Shown here piece after piece: positions 44,492 through 57,954 of a stretch of 64,000 nucleotides of DNA. A program made the position numbers and the translations under genes. Each line of letters starts with the position of its first letter. The first letter of the stretch is position 1. The DNA is from Topomyia yanbarensis (lineage: Eukaryota > Arthropoda > Insecta > Diptera > Culicidae), in the NCBI RefSeq assembly GCF_030247195.1, contig NW_026683305.1, forward strand, positions 144,501 to 208,500, given 5' to 3'. The notes under the pieces are model-generated. The model did no database searches. It was not told the origin of the DNA and was given only the letters and a program-made list of their open reading frames with translations.

Positions 44492-47400
44492 GGATTATCG
44501 AATGTAGCCACCTTCCCAGTTCACCATTGCTCCATGAAGTTTGCCAACTTTCGAGGATTCTCTGATGAGTGATACTGAAAAATTCACTGAAGCTAATTGG
44601 TCTTTCATATATGTCACCTTGTAAAGCGCCCGCCTTAGCTAAAGAGTCCGCTTCTTCATTACCTGGAATGGAGCAATGCGAGGGAACCCAAACTAAGGTA
44701 ATCTTGTACGATCTTACAGACAAAGCACGCAGGCGCTCCCAGATTTTCCCCAGAAAATATGGAATGTGCTTTCTAGGTTTCATTGAACGGAGAGCCTCGA
44801 TTGAGCTGAGGCTATCCGAGACAATAAAGTAATGATCGGTGGGCAAAGTATCAATGATCCCAAGGGTATACTGAATAGCAGCAAGTTCTGCGACGTAAAC
44901 TGAAGCAGGATCATTGAGTTTGAATGAGGCGGTGAGGTTTTGATTGAATATACCGAAGCCAGTGGAGCCGTCGAGGCTTGACCCGTCGGTGTAAACATCT
45001 TGTTGCAGTCGACTTCTCGAAATTTACTATGAAAGATGCTTGGGATCACTTGCGGACGTATGTGATCCGGGATTCCACGAATCTCGTCTTTCATGGATGT
45101 GTCGAAGAATACAGTTGAATCAGAAGCATGAAAGAGATTGACACGGTTGGGATAGTATGAAGAAGGATTGATATTTTATGCCATGTAATCGAAGTACAAG
45201 GACATAAATCGGGTTTGAGAATTGAGCTCGACAAGTCTTTCGAAATTTGCAATTACTAACGGGTTCAAGATATCGCATCGGATGAGCAATCGATATGAGA
45301 GTTCCCAAAATCGATTTTTCTGCGGAAGGACGCCCGCCAGCACTTCTAAACTCATCGTATGTGTCGAGTGCATGCAACCCAAAGCAATACGCAAGCAACA
45401 ATATTGGATTCGCTCTAGTTTGATGAAATGTATGTTCGCAGCGGAGCGGAAACAGAAACTCCCGTACTCCATCACCGACAATATTGTTGTTTGGTACAGC
45501 CTGATCAGGTCTCCTGGGTGGGCACCCCACCATGTTCCGGTTATTGTACGGAGAAAGTTGATCCTTTGCTGGCACTTCTGTTTCAGATACCTAATGTGAC
45601 ATCCCCAGGTTCCTTTAGAGTCGAACCAGACCCCGAGATATTTGAAAGTTGAAACCTGAGCAATAGTTTGACCCATTAATTCAAGCTGTAGTTGCGCTGG
45701 TTCACGCTTCCTTGAAAATACGACTAGCTCAGTTTTCTCCGTGGAGAACTCGATACCTAGCTGGAGGGCCCAAGCAGACAAATTGTCCAAGGTATCTTGC
45801 AATGGTCCTTGCAGATCGACGGCTTTGGGACCTGTAATAGAGACCACACCGTCATCTGCAAGCTGCCTTAGCGTGCAGGAATTGACAAGACATTCATCAA
45901 TGTCATTCACGTAAAAGTTATAGAGAAGGGGGCTTAGACATGAGCCCTGGGGAAGACCCATGTAGTTAATTCGTGATGTCGATAAATCACCATGCGAAAA
46001 ATGCATATGTTTTTCAGACAGCAAGTTTAGCAAAAAGTTGTTTAGAGTCGGTGAAAGACCATGCTGGTGCAGCTTCTCAGAAAGAATTGTGATAGAAACT
46101 GAATCAAAAGCCCCCTTTATATCTAGGAAAACTGATGCCATCTGCTCTTTGCTAGCATAAGCCATTTGAATTTCTGTTGAGAGCAACGCAAGACAATCGT
46201 TCGTCCCTTTGCCTTTGCGGAAACCAAATTGTGTATCTGACAGTAAGCCATTTGCTTCAACCCAATTATCGAGGCGAAACAAGATCATTTTCTCGAACAA
46301 CTTTCGGATACAGGACAGCATTGCAATCGGTCGATACGAGTTGTGGTCGGAGGCTGGTTTTCCTGGTTTTTGAATGGCGATGACCTTCACTTGCCTCCAG
46401 TCATGAGGGACAATATTACCCTCAAGAAACTTATTAAATAAATTCAACAAGCGTCTCTTGGCAGAGTCTGACAGATTCTTTAACAAGTTAAATTTGATTC
46501 TGTCTGGCCCTGGGGCTTTATTGTTACATGATAAGAGAGCAAGTGAGAACTCCACCATCGAAAACGGTGTTTCGTTCGCGTTATTGTGAGGGGACGCGGC
46601 GCGGTAGATCTTCTGTGCCGGGGCGGCATCCGGACAAACCTTCTTGGCAAAATCGAATATCCAACGGTTTGAATATTCCACGCTCTCATTGGAACTGTTT
46701 CGGTTTCGTAAGCGCCGGGCCGTACTCCAAAGAGTGCTCATCGATGTTTCTCTCGTTAGTCCGTCGACGAACCGGCGCCAGTAGCTACGTTTTTTGGCTT
46801 TTATCAAACTCTTCATGCGCGTTTCCGCCATCGCGTACTATCGGTAGCTAGCTGGCAGCCCGTCGTCCCGGAAGGTCTTATACGCAGCAGCCTTCTCCGC
46901 GTATACGTCTGAGCACTCTTTGTCCCACCATGGATTGGGAGGACGCCCGCGCGAATTCGCGTCTGGTACGCGTTTAGTCTGAGCTTGAATCGCGGTATCG
47001 AGAATCAAGCCAGCCAGGAACCCGTACTCTTCCTCCGGAGGAAGATCTTGTGTCGATTCTACTTTTTCGGATATCGCGGACGCGTAGCTCTTCCAATCAA
47101 TATTTCGTGTGAGGTCATACGAAACATTGATTGTATTCGGTGGCCCTGAACCGTTAGCAATATTAATTACGATTGGCAGATGGTCGCTGCCGTGGGGATC
47201 AGAGACTACCTTCCACATGCAATCTAACCGCAGCGATGTCGAGCAGAGGGACAGGTCTAAGGCGCTCGGACGCGCTGGAGGGGCAGGAATCCGTGTCATT
47301 TCACCCGTATTCAAAATGGTCATATTGAAGTTGCCGCAAAGCTCATGGAGTAGGGTAGATCGATTATCGTCATGAAGGCAACCCCATACCGTACCGTGGG

Positions 47401-48065
47401 AGTTGAAGTCACCTAAAACTAGCCTCGGTGCGGGGAGGAGTTCCGCAATATCGCAAAGCCGTCGGTGGCTAACTGAGGCTCTAGGGGGGATGTAGGTGGA
47501 AGCAATGCAAAGGTCTTTGCCTTTAATTCTGGTTTGGCAAGCGACAACTTCAATGCCTGGTGTCGAGGGGAGGTCGATCCGATTGAAAGAATAGCACTTT
47601 TTGATCCCCAAAAGTACTCCTCCGTAAGAGTCTTCTCGATCCAAGCGAATAATATTAAAATCGTGAAAGTGTAGGGCTATTTCTGAAGTGAGCCATGTCT
47701 CGCATAGGGCAAATGCATCGCATTTCAAATTATTTAGTAAGATTTTAAACGAATCGATTTTCGGGATAATACTTCTGCAATTCCACTGTAGAACAGTGAT
47801 TAAATCCTTGACCTCGTTCGATGAATTAGCCATCGAAGGATACAATCGCTGAAAGGAGGGGCCATTTCGCAGTGAACTGCATCAAGAATGTTTTTACTGC
47901 GGGGAGAAAGCTTATCAAGATACTTTTAAGGGGGTCAGAAATGTTCAACGCTGTAAGAATACGGTCCACAATGTCAGAGAAATTTATTAAGCCAGCACTG
48001 TTTTCTTTCTCTGGCTGAGATATGGGAACACTTGGGGTTTTTGATGTTCCTGAAAGTGCTGGGAA

Positions 48066-49148
48066 CTACATTTCTGAGCTCAGGTTACTGAGACCGGGAG
48101 CGACTTGCTTCGGTTTTACAACAGTACTTCCTTGAGTAGTTATTTTAGGGGGACCATGAAGAGACACCTTCTGGCCTTTACGACGAAGCTTGGAAGAGGA
48201 AATGTTCTTCCTTTTTCTACTACTTCTAGGCACAGCAGAAGATGTTCCCTCCTGGGGTTCATCACAGTCGCCTTCGTCAGTAGACAAGTTGGTAAAGATG
48301 TTCGTAGAGACAGGTGGCGTAGCTATCTTAAGCATTTCTGCAAAAGATCGCTTAGAGCGTCCCTGAAGGGAACGCTTAAGATTTTCCTCGCGCTGTTTGT
48401 ACGCGGGACATGAAGGGAGATCATGTGGGTTTCCCCCACAGTAGAGACACTTTTCGACATCTCTACCACAGGAATCATCCGCATGATTCCCACCGCATTT
48501 CCCACAGCGGGCTTTATTGCTACAATGGGAGGCTGTGTGTCCCAATTGTTTGCAATTAGTACAGTTCATGACCCGCGGCACAAAGAGGCGAACAGGTAGA
48601 CGAACCTTGTCAAAGAGGAGGCAATTGGGCAGGGCAGAGCCGGCGAAGATCACCCGATAAGAGTCTGAGTTGACGTATGTTTTCTTGCCGTCAGCTGCGA
48701 CTGATGCTGAATGCAAACTTTTGCATTCCAGTATCTTCACTGGCTTAAGCATGGGGTCTTTGAAACAGCCAGTCCCATATTTTAGCAGGTCCTCGCAATT
48801 CAGACTCGAATCGGAAACGACCCCACTGACTTCAACCCTGCTAGCTGGAATATACACCCTGTACTCCCTCGTAAAGGGCTCGTAGCCAGCAATATCATTT
48901 GCCTGAGTTGAACTGTTAACAACCACCCGAAGCTTATCAGGGCGAATTTTCGATATTTCTGTCACGGTCGAATACCGGTCTGTCAGAACGCGAGAAATTT
49001 GCAACAGATTCAAACACTTTTTTTCTTTTGTCCGAAAGAAGATCACAAATGGCCCGATGGCCGAGCTCGGATATACTTTGAGCCGGGGAGCCGATTTTGT
49101 TTCGACGTCCATCTCACCTTGAGACGAACCGCCGTCAGGAGAAGTCAT
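48066..49148 (-). CDS. I-clade ORF1, Gag-like protein with three zinc knuckles
   Basis: 360 residues, start at 49148 after a roughly 300 bp 5' UTR. The N-terminal part includes a conserved Gag-like fold region (VIFFRTKEKKCLNLLQIS, KIRPDKLRVVV), followed by EYRVYIPASRVEVSGVV. At about residues 195-245 lie three CCHC knuckles: CTNCKQLGHTASHC, CGKCGGNHADDSC and CLYCGGNPHDLPSC. The C-terminal region is basic (RKRKNISSSKLRRKGQK). It would coat LINE RNA and deliver it to the nucleus. The frame is intact. ORF2 starts about 220 bp downstream. Confidence 0.9.
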   Translation of the reverse strand: MTSPDGGSSQGEMDVETKSAPRLKVYPSSAIGPFVIFFRTKEKKCLNLLQISRVLTDRYSTVTEISKIRPDKLRVVVNSSTQANDIAGYEPFTREYRVYIPASRVEVSGVVSDSSLNCEDLLKYGTGCFKDPMLKPVKILECKSLHSASVAADGKKTYVNSDSYRVIFAGSALPNCLLFDKVRLPVRLFVPRVMNCTNCKQLGHTASHCSNKARCGKCGGNHADDSCGRDVEKCLYCGGNPHDLPSCPAYKQREENLKRSLQGRSKRSFAEMLKIATPPVSTNIFTNLSTDEGDCDEPQEGTSSAVPRSSRKRKNISSSKLRRKGQKVSLHGPPKITTQGSTVVKPKQVAPGLSNLSSEM

Positions 49149-49446
49149 TTTTGCACGGGCCTATTGCCCAGTGCACGTTATTAAGACAACCAAGAAGGGG
49201 AAACGAAAACTAATACTTAGCTTGTGTAGGTAACGGTATCGAGACGGCTTACTAGATGAACACTGCTTCACTTCACTGACCGGCTAACGGTACAGAAACA
49301 GAAACACAAAAGAAGGGAAAAAATACTGAAACCTCAACTAGGCGTAGAGTGTGTAAATAACCTTGAACGCGGATTAACACTATTTGTCGCTATAGAGTGT
49401 ACGGACCGATGACAAAAGACTTCTATCTCGACTGAGTGCTCGATGG

Positions 49447-49688
49447 TGGTTTTTTAATGTGTTGCAAAGCGATTCGCTTTCAACCCTGCGTACTGGGGTA
49501 AGCATAACCCATTTACTAAAAAGGTCTAACACAACCAGCACATGTTGATTTCCTTTCTTACTTCTTGGAAGAGGACCTATATAATCGGCCACGATGATTT
49601 GCCAGGGGTGGGTGGTTATTCGGGGCTCACCCATAGGAGGAACTACGGCTACATTGGCTGCCTTTACTTCCTTACAAATAGTGCATCG
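49447..49688 (-). pseudogene. Gypsy A integrase, N-terminal zinc finger end and core start
   Basis: After the pol stop at 49689, the frame continues with CTICKE (second half of the HHCC zinc finger, the His pair being in the pol frame), then PWQIIVADYIGPLP, holding the first catalytic Asp, and VLDLFSKWVMLTPV. The I-clade LINE interrupts it at 49446; the rest of the core is at 35744 and below. Confidence 0.8.
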
Positions 49689-51932
49689 TTACACATGGTC
49701 CTTTTCCTCCCGGGCCATACCTGGCCAATAATATTTTTGTCGTATTCTTGCCAACGTTTTTTCAATGCCCATGTGCATTGACTGATCGTGGCAGTCTTTT
49801 ACGATAGTCTCTCTGTTCTCAGGTGGGACTACCTGTTTCCACTCAAACCGGTGATCATAAGGGTGGTTTGGGGTGGAGACAAATTTGTATAGGGCGCCAT
49901 CAAATATTTGAAAGCCAACGTACTCATCGGGTTGATCGGTGACTTTTTGTTTTAGGTCGTTATACCAAGCCGACCTGGCTCGGGTTGAGGCTACAGCCAC
50001 ACAAAGAGACAACGCATCCGGAACCACATTCTCTTTACCTTTCCGGTGGATAATGGTAATATCGTAGTGCTGCAGTGTCAGACTCCAGCGGCTACATCGT
50101 GAAGAGGTCTTCCAATTTGTACGTAATATGTGGGTCAGGGCTGAGGAGTCCGTAATTAGAGTGAAGTGTGATCCTTCAATGTAACCCCTGAAGGCCTCGA
50201 TGGACAACAGGGCAGCCAAAGCTTCTTTCTTACAAGCATGATAATTCCTTTGCGGTGTTGTTAGCTTGTGTGAGAAGAAGGCTATGACTCTCTCCTGTCC
50301 ATCCAGGTCTTGGGAGAGAACCCCAGCGACAGCTACATCGCTAGCATCCGTCTGGACTATGAACTCCTTCGTAAAATCGGGACTCACTAGGATGGGCGAG
50401 GTGATTGGCTTCTCTTTAATAAAACAAAAAGCTTCTTCCGCCTGCTCATTCCAACCTAGCAATTTACTTTTAGTTTTAAGGAGTTCGGTTAGGGGAGCCG
50501 TCGTACCGCTTAAATCGCTAATGAACCGACGGTAGTAATTAGCCATTCCTAGGAACCTACGAAGTTTGGTTATGGTGTTGGGTCTTTCGTATTCAACTAT
50601 GGGCCGCACTTTTTCTGGATCTGCACGGAGTCCGTCCGTCGACAGCAGGCACCCTAGGAATGGCAACTCGTTTACGCCAAACCGCGATTTCTCTAAGTTT
50701 ATGGAAAGGTTGGCGGCTGTCAAGCGTCGTGCTACTTCCCGTAGTAACCGTAAGTGCTCTTCGAACGATTCGCTGACGATGATAATGTCATCTAAATAAA
50801 CAAATACGTTCGGCTCCAACTCACCGTGACCTAAGATCTGGTCCATTAGCCGGGATAGAGTCGCGGGGCTATTGACCAATCCGAATGGAAGCCTTGTAAA
50901 TTGGAACATCCCTTTGCCCTGAATGCTGAAGGCCGTCCTGGACCGTCTATCCAAAGGAATTTGAAGAAATGCCTCCGACAAATCTATGGTACTCAAATAC
51001 TTTGCTCGAGGCAACTGCCCTAAAATGCGGCCAGGATGGGGCAAAGGGTATGCATCTCTCACGGTGCATTCAATAATTTTACGCGCGTCGAGGCAGAGGC
51101 GAACTTTGCCAGAGGGTTTTATTACTGGTACAACATTTAATAACCAGTCCGAGGAACAACGCTCAATTATCCCTACTCGAAGCAAGCGATCAAGCTCTTC
51201 AGCAACTTTTTCTCTAATTTTTGGCGACATGGTGTAGGGGTATTGTCGAACGGGAGGTTTGGATTTCCACTCATCAACAATCTCAATACCATGCTCGATC
51301 AAGTGAGTCGTCGGTAAACACTCAGGCACTGCACATTTGAACAATTGCTTAACTTGAGTGAGTGCGTGAATCTCCTCCGGTGAGAGGGGTGTGGATGATT
51401 CATCTATTACTAGTTTATATTCATCGGTATGTATAAAGGCACATTGTTCAATGTGTGGGTAAATATGGAAACGAGACCAGAAAGTCATACCTAGTAAGCA
51501 ATCTACCACAAGTTCGTCGATTACCAGCACCGGTACGACTTTTATTTTCCCATCAAATCTAAAGGGAATATAAACTTCTCCTAAGATATTTAGAATACTC
51601 CCGTCTGCAGATCGTAGCTCTAAGTGATCCGTTGGTGTTTTTAATCTAATGTTGGACAGGCGCAGAAATAGTTTATTACTTATAAGCGTTCGATTACTAC
51701 CGGAATCGAGTAACCCTTTTATTTTAAGGTGGTGAATATTTACCCACGCATAGGGTCGATTATCATCAAAATTGGATACAGTAATTTGGAGAATCTGAGG
51801 GGTCAGTTCCGAATACAGGTCAGATTTGACAGATTCCCAGCCCTCTGACGCAGAGTCAGAAGACGGATAACTTACGCTGATTTTTCGGATGACCGGCGAT
51901 TTTCGGTCATCTGATGTACGTTTTTTCGACAA
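49689..51932 (-). pseudogene. Gypsy A pol: protease, RT, RNase H
   Basis: 747 residues. An aspartic protease motif GLLDSGSNRTLIS lies near residue 75. The RT covers about 210-450, with VVPVIKPSGKVRLCLDARK, LSTIDLSEAFLQIPL, FTRLPFGLVNSPATLSRLM and catalytic VYLDDIIIV (about 380). RNase H (about 520-640) has VQTDASDVAVAGVL and LITDSSAL. The start of the integrase zinc finger (HDQSMHMG, YYWPGM) follows before an in-frame TAA. In a living element this stop would be absent; the integrase continues past it. It belongs to Ty3/Gypsy by domain order (PR-RT-RH-IN). Confidence 0.9.
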
Positions 51933-52502
51933 TAAGGACAGTTTTGTGTGTCGAACCCTTTAAAACCGCAGATGTAGCAGATTAATCCTTTAACGACCGG
52001 CACTGTTCAATCTGATGGCTGGGTTGGCGACAATTCAAACAAACGTTCGCTGGTGGTGGGGTAAAGCCAGCTATTAAAAATTCGAGGGTTCTATGCGGCT
52101 TCGAGGGTCCCTCTTTCGGGTCTTCAACTTCTGTTTTTTCTAGTCCAATAGACGTTTTCCTTGGTCGATAACCTGTCTGGAAGGTTGAGAGTTCCCAAAA
52201 GTATCAGGTTTGGCCCTAGCTGACTTTTCTGATTCATTTTTATTTTGATATTGATGCTGATGTTTCCCGTTACTAGTGCTGGATGTTTACTGATTTTTCA
52301 GTACCAAATACCTTCTGGTACATAGAGAAATTTGACGCATCAATGAGATGTCCTGCTTCAACCAGCTGAGGAAGATCTGCCACTGGTTTCCTCAAAAGTG
52401 CTTTTTTGTAATCCGTACGTAAATTTCTTCTTAGAATGTCTAATTTTTCTTGGTCATTCATCGGGGTAATCATGGACCGAAATATTTTCTCTAAGTCAAA
52501 AA
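51933..52502 (-). pseudogene. Gypsy A gag, C-terminal fragment
   Basis: Minus-strand frames at 52273-52473 (MNDQEKLDILRRNLRTDYKK, a capsid C-terminal-like helix-rich segment) and a nucleocapsid region at 51950-52060. The latter has one CCHC knuckle (CLNCRQPSHQIEQC) and a second degenerate one (CYICGFKGFDTQNC), in which the expected His is Phe. Breaks occur between pieces. The upstream part of gag is cut off by family C copy 3. Confidence 0.65.
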
Positions 52503-53681
<1,179 letters not shown>

Positions 53682-54284
53682 TGGCCAGCCTAACGAACTT
53701 CCGAGGTAGGTAAGTGGGTGGTTTATGCGCCACTCTCAGTTGAGAGACCACCCACCTGTTATAGAGCTGCCCGGCCTAGTGAGACCCCTAGGGAGAAGGT
53801 TCTGGTTTACCTCTCATTAGGAAGGAAGCAAGCTAGCTGGAGACACAGTCCGTCCGCGTCGATGATCCGCGTGCTATACGCGCCAAAGATAATCCGAAAC
53901 GGCTAATGCGAATTTATTCCGAAACGAAGATTACACTCGCGGGTTGTTATCATCACTGGCAAAGTCCAAACCGCCAATTCGATCAACCAGAGTTCGACTA
54001 GAGAGTGATTCCGGATGGTATCGGGGCCAACCTCCCCAGTAAAAAACAAAACAACCAAAAAACTAACACGACCAGATTTAACTAGAACTGAAAAACTTCA
54101 CCAAGACGACAATCAGTACATTTACCCTACGGGATGCATTTTTCTGCTATATCGCAAACAGCACATTTTCGCTACATCAATACCTTTATTTATACTATCC
54201 TCCTTCAGTTTCTCATTCCGATATTCGTTTCAACCTAGCTAGGCAGTTTTCCCTTCCCTTCAATCATCCTCTCTCCTATCTAGT
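53682..54284 (-). repeat. Gypsy B 3' LTR, visible part
   Basis: This segment matches 63398-64000 at the same offsets, beginning TGGCCAGCCTAACG on the plus strand. The far edge of this LTR (toward pol) is not known because the other copy is cut by the window end; a homopolymer at 57716-57725 next to TGGGTAACC is one candidate border. Near the terminus a hairpin forms from GTGGGTGGT and ACCACCCAC with an inner CTCTC/GAGAG pair (53713-53755). Confidence 0.85.
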
Positions 54285-57200
54285 GCGACGCAATACTACC
54301 CATTGTGCGTCCTCTCGAGGTGTGCTTTGTTCAGTGCTGTGCTAATTGAACGGCAATCTATATGGGCGAGCCACGGATGGTAAAACTGGACGGTAGGGTA
54401 CGGCCGTCTATGGTGACCCCATGCGCATGGACATCACAAACATAAAATCACTCTACTCACGACCTAGGTTTTACGTGACGATGTTGGGCGGGAGACGACG
54501 ATTCCTTCTACTGCTGCTACTGCTGATGCGACGTGCGATTACTCCTGATCGCGCCTAATGTACGACGATAATCTTCACCGCCGATTCGTGGACTGCTGGC
54601 GGGGTAGTGCTGCCAAATCTCCCGGTCGTCACCGGAAAATGTACTGGGTGTGCTGGTACTGCGTTTCGGTAGTCGAATGGTCCTGCCAAGGCGCGGTTTG
54701 ACGGATGCTGCCTTCTTCCGGCCACGTGTACCACCGGGACCAACCTTGAGACAAACTGTGGGGTCAAGAGTGGTTACCAACGAGGAGATGTGATGCTTTG
54801 GACGTTCGAAGGCTGCCACGAACCTGTGAAATAGATTGCCGTTGCACGGGAACAAATAAGCACAAGCACATTTTTTTGGTAACCAAAACTACGGGTTTAC
54901 CTTAAAATCTTCTTCGGCGCGCACACAAGAATCGCCAAGCTAATTGGGTTGCACTATCAATTGCTATTCTGTTAGGGAAGGGAAACTGATTATTGAACTG
55001 GGTGAAACTTTTAAGGCCGAATTTAATTACCACGCTGAACACATCACGGCGCGAACAAATGACGAACCACTCTTGCCTCTTCCACTGATTAGTTCAAAGT
55101 GGTTTATTGGGCTTTGAAAATCCTCAGATTAACCGCGGTTTGAAGGTCTTCGTTAGCGGATCTGACGTATTTTCCACGAAGTGGACAATAGCGACATTCT
55201 CGAATTCGCATTAACAGTCCCGAGTTTCCCCAGCTGCATAACAGCATCTCATTTCTACGGGTGGCTTCAAGTGTGCCAGCCCGTCGCTTGCCAGCCATCA
55301 GAGTGAAACAGACTCTTCACCGATGGATGCAAGGGTTCGTGAACTCTTGATAAGGTCGATAGCCTCTTTCGGTAGCCAAATTACACTCCCATCGGTAGCG
55401 ACGCTAGGCAAAGCAAACTACAAATTGGCGCGTGCGAAGAACGGTGGTAACTCAAGTGGATTATAGCAAGTCTATTTTAAAGAAGTCTCTCTCGCGCTAC
55501 CGTAGCAGCTCGATTTTATGAGCGCGGTAAACATGAATAACGAAAATTAAATATTAATAATATTAAACAAAACTAAGTTAAATTATAACTACAGAACTAT
55601 ATACATTTACATATTTACAATAATGTACTCGTTACATCATTCCCTACTAAATTTACGAAAATTTGATTGGAAAGAATACACCAATCAAATTTTCGTAGGT
55701 CACAACAAGTCGCATTCAAAAATCATGTTCAACTTTTAGGGTCATATATGGTCATCACCAACGAAGTTGGCTCATTCTCTATTTACAGCACCTTATCCAT
55801 CACAGATAAGGCCTGTCACTGACTATCATCGACATTCGTCTCCAGTCTCCAGCAAAAGTTGGACTAATAACATCTGAAATATAACTTTAGGCCACACCAA
55901 CTATAGCTATAACGTGTAAAGTGCTTGACAAAAGAAACAAATCTCACAAAAAAGTTAATTAACGCCCTTTCTCGATGACTATTGCAACCGTTTGCACTGC
56001 GCATTCATACCTCCCATTCAAACCCACATTCAAACAAAATACAAAAATTTAGCTTCAACTGAAAGGTGTCGACAAACCTTGAGCAAGCTCACAGAAATAA
56101 TGACCGGAATATTATCTTCTACACCAGGACGTACCGATTCGCGAAGACAATGCTCTCGAAATATTTCACCTACGTGAAACACTGGGACTAGTGAGTCCAG
56201 TTTGTAACCCTGCCCCAGCATGCAGCGAGATTATAGGGTACAAACTTTCCTCACAAAATAAACCTGTTCCAAACCGCAATTCACCACACAGAGAAGCATC
56301 TCTGCAATTAATGTGAAGTACGACCTCGAAACGAAAAACTATCTTAAAAGAATTTTTAAACACCAGAACTTGTCCGATAACAAAATTCTTCAAGAAAAAT
56401 ATTCACATGAAAACAAACTCATTCACGCACCCCTCACATACAATGCGCATCAGAATCCATCTACGTTACGAATTCCGACACGCGAGTTGTACCGGTCTAC
56501 CTAGCATACAAGTTCAACAGCATCTTTAGAAGAAACGTCAAATAGAAAAAAGTGTAAAGTGTGATTGGAAGTGAATCGTGTGTGCGATGTTGTTCCGACG
56601 GAAAACTCGATCTGAATCGCGAAAAAAAAATTTGATCCAGAGAAAAAAAAGGCATCATGTACGAGAAGGAAATAGTGGACCGACCACTGCGGACAAACGG
56701 ATAGTACAATCAGGTATGCGTTCCAAATCGGGTGTAAAGTTTGGTTTCATTTTTAGGTTGGGATCGACCCCGCCTGGGGGAGAACGTTACTCTGCTAGCG
56801 GAAAGGAAACGGATGGATAAGGATGGAAGGGACTGGCTGAGGAAATTATGCGATTGGGATGAAGGATAAGGGATGGAAATTTAATGAAGGACGGATGGAC
56901 TGGTTAAGGAAAATCTGAGATTGGAATGACGAGTGATGAAAATCTAAGGACAAATTGATGAAAGGCATACTATGAAGATCATAAAAAAAAGAAGTTGGAT
57001 GAAAGAGAAACTAAGTTGCGATTGAAAAAAACTACATGGATGTGAACAGGAATGGATATTTCAATATATGGCAAGAGGAAGGATTTGAGGATATGTGACA
57101 GCAGGACAGGATATTTCGGTGTATGGAAGTGGAAATGGATAGGATATGTAAACACCAGGATGTAAAAAGGAAATTGTTGATGTATGGGAACCAGGAAGGA

Positions 57201-57950
57201 AAGGATGCGGTATAGGATACGATGGAAAATGAGCGAGAAAAGGTTTGGCTACTTAAACCCGAATATGTTCCTACAAGGGATAAATCGCGCACTATAGAGA
57301 GAAGCTCTTAAGGTATGTGTTTTGAAACAAATCTAATATACATTTCATCTACGTAGGAAGACGAATCATCAGCAAAAATCAACAACAAAACCAATATATA
57401 CAACGGGCAAATGTCCCTTCGGATGGAAAGGAGTATGCAGCTTATTTACATTCTGGATGGCCAATATTCCCTCAAGGAAGGAAGGATGCCGAATGGGTTT
57501 CAACCATCGTTGTATAATCGCGAGTATATTAGAGTATAAAACTAACAGTTATTACTAAACATTAATATTAGAAAGTTTACGCTACGGAAGAAATATATTA
57601 ATAAACTAATCTACTATATACAAACTATTTACATTCGTCCTTCGAAACGCTTCGCGACTCTTTGTTATCTGGTCGTTACTTCTACATTGAAGGCTGATGT
57701 GCTGGTTACCCATTCATTTTTTTTTAAATAAATCGTGATTTGATCAATGGTCTTCGTGGAAGCATATTCGTAGCTGGTAAACAACCTTAGCTAATTAAGG
57801 TCAATCTTGGTATCTACAAGAACAGGTCTGTCCTGAGACGTTCCTGTACGAGTTCTTCAAGATTGTCCTAAGATGCTAGTTACCCTTAACGGTGTTTTCT
57901 TGCTCATCGTAATTTGTGGTCGCTCCATTCGGAGGTACATAGCTCGGAAT
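54285..57950. other. Long 3' region of Gypsy B, two unexplained minus-strand frames
   Basis: 3.7 kb between the integrase and the visible LTR part. Two minus-strand frames stand out: 55104-55298 (64 residues, Cys/Arg-containing) and 54517-54855 (112 residues, basic, GGTRGRKKAA and RTIRLPKRS). The second has a possible splice acceptor (TATTTCACAG) just inside its start. I recognise neither. It is unclear whether they lie in the LTR or between integrase and LTR. The rest is non-coding, with simple GGATGGA-rich stretches at 56820-57230. Confidence 0.35.
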
Positions 57951-57954
57951 TGTT

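Larger units (their letters stand above)
36807..47845 (-). pseudogene. I-clade ORF2: endonuclease, RT, RNase H; interrupted
   Basis: Start at 47845. The endonuclease (47845-46838) has WNCRS, CETWL, LGDFNSHGTVWG (about residue 142) and SDHLP (about 218). An in-frame TAG at 46838-46840 separates it from the RT part (46831-45176), which has YRPIAMLS, LDIKGAFDSV, GLPQGSCLSPLLYNFYVND and the catalytic LADDG box. A TAA replaces a Gln codon at 45176-45178, seen against the sister copy. The RNase H part (45094-44481) has a one-base deletion where the sister reads YTDGS, then ISDS-like and WVPSHCSIPGNEEAD motifs. The C-terminal part is at 37405-37721 and 36807-36825, beyond the two insertions. So it encodes the whole nick-and-copy machinery, now disabled. 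Confidence 0.9.
35745..49446 (-). mobile_element. I-clade LINE, near full length, split by two insertions
   Basis: The 5' end lies at 49446 and the poly-A end at about 35745, with 12 bp target duplications in Gypsy A. Order on the minus strand: about 300 bp 5' UTR, ORF1 (49148-48066), ORF2 (47845-36807), then a 3' UTR of about 1 kb with a tandem repeat. A hAT-type element (37730-44491) and a hAT-like MITE (36834-37396) interrupt ORF2. Without them it would be about 6.4 kb. It is the sister of the truncated copy at 13294-15884, which shows both insertion sites unoccupied. Confidence 0.9.
35048..52502 (-). mobile_element. Ty3/Gypsy element A, split by an I-clade LINE
   Basis: Right to left: gag end (51933-52502), pol (49689-51932), integrase (49447-49688, then 35048-35744). 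The integrase is split by the LINE at 35745-49446, whose 12 bp target TGGTTTTTTAAT is found on both sides (35733-35744 and 49447-49458). The 5' part of gag is cut by family C copy 3, so the 5' LTR should lie beyond the window. Stops in pol and at the integrase junction make it inactive. It is the oldest layer of the right-hand nest. Confidence 0.85.

Noticed and set aside
54015..54242. 75-residue and neighbouring 62-residue frames repeated at 63731-63958 and 63434-63622 as duplicate genes
   Set aside because: They are the same LTR sequence at both ends of Gypsy B.
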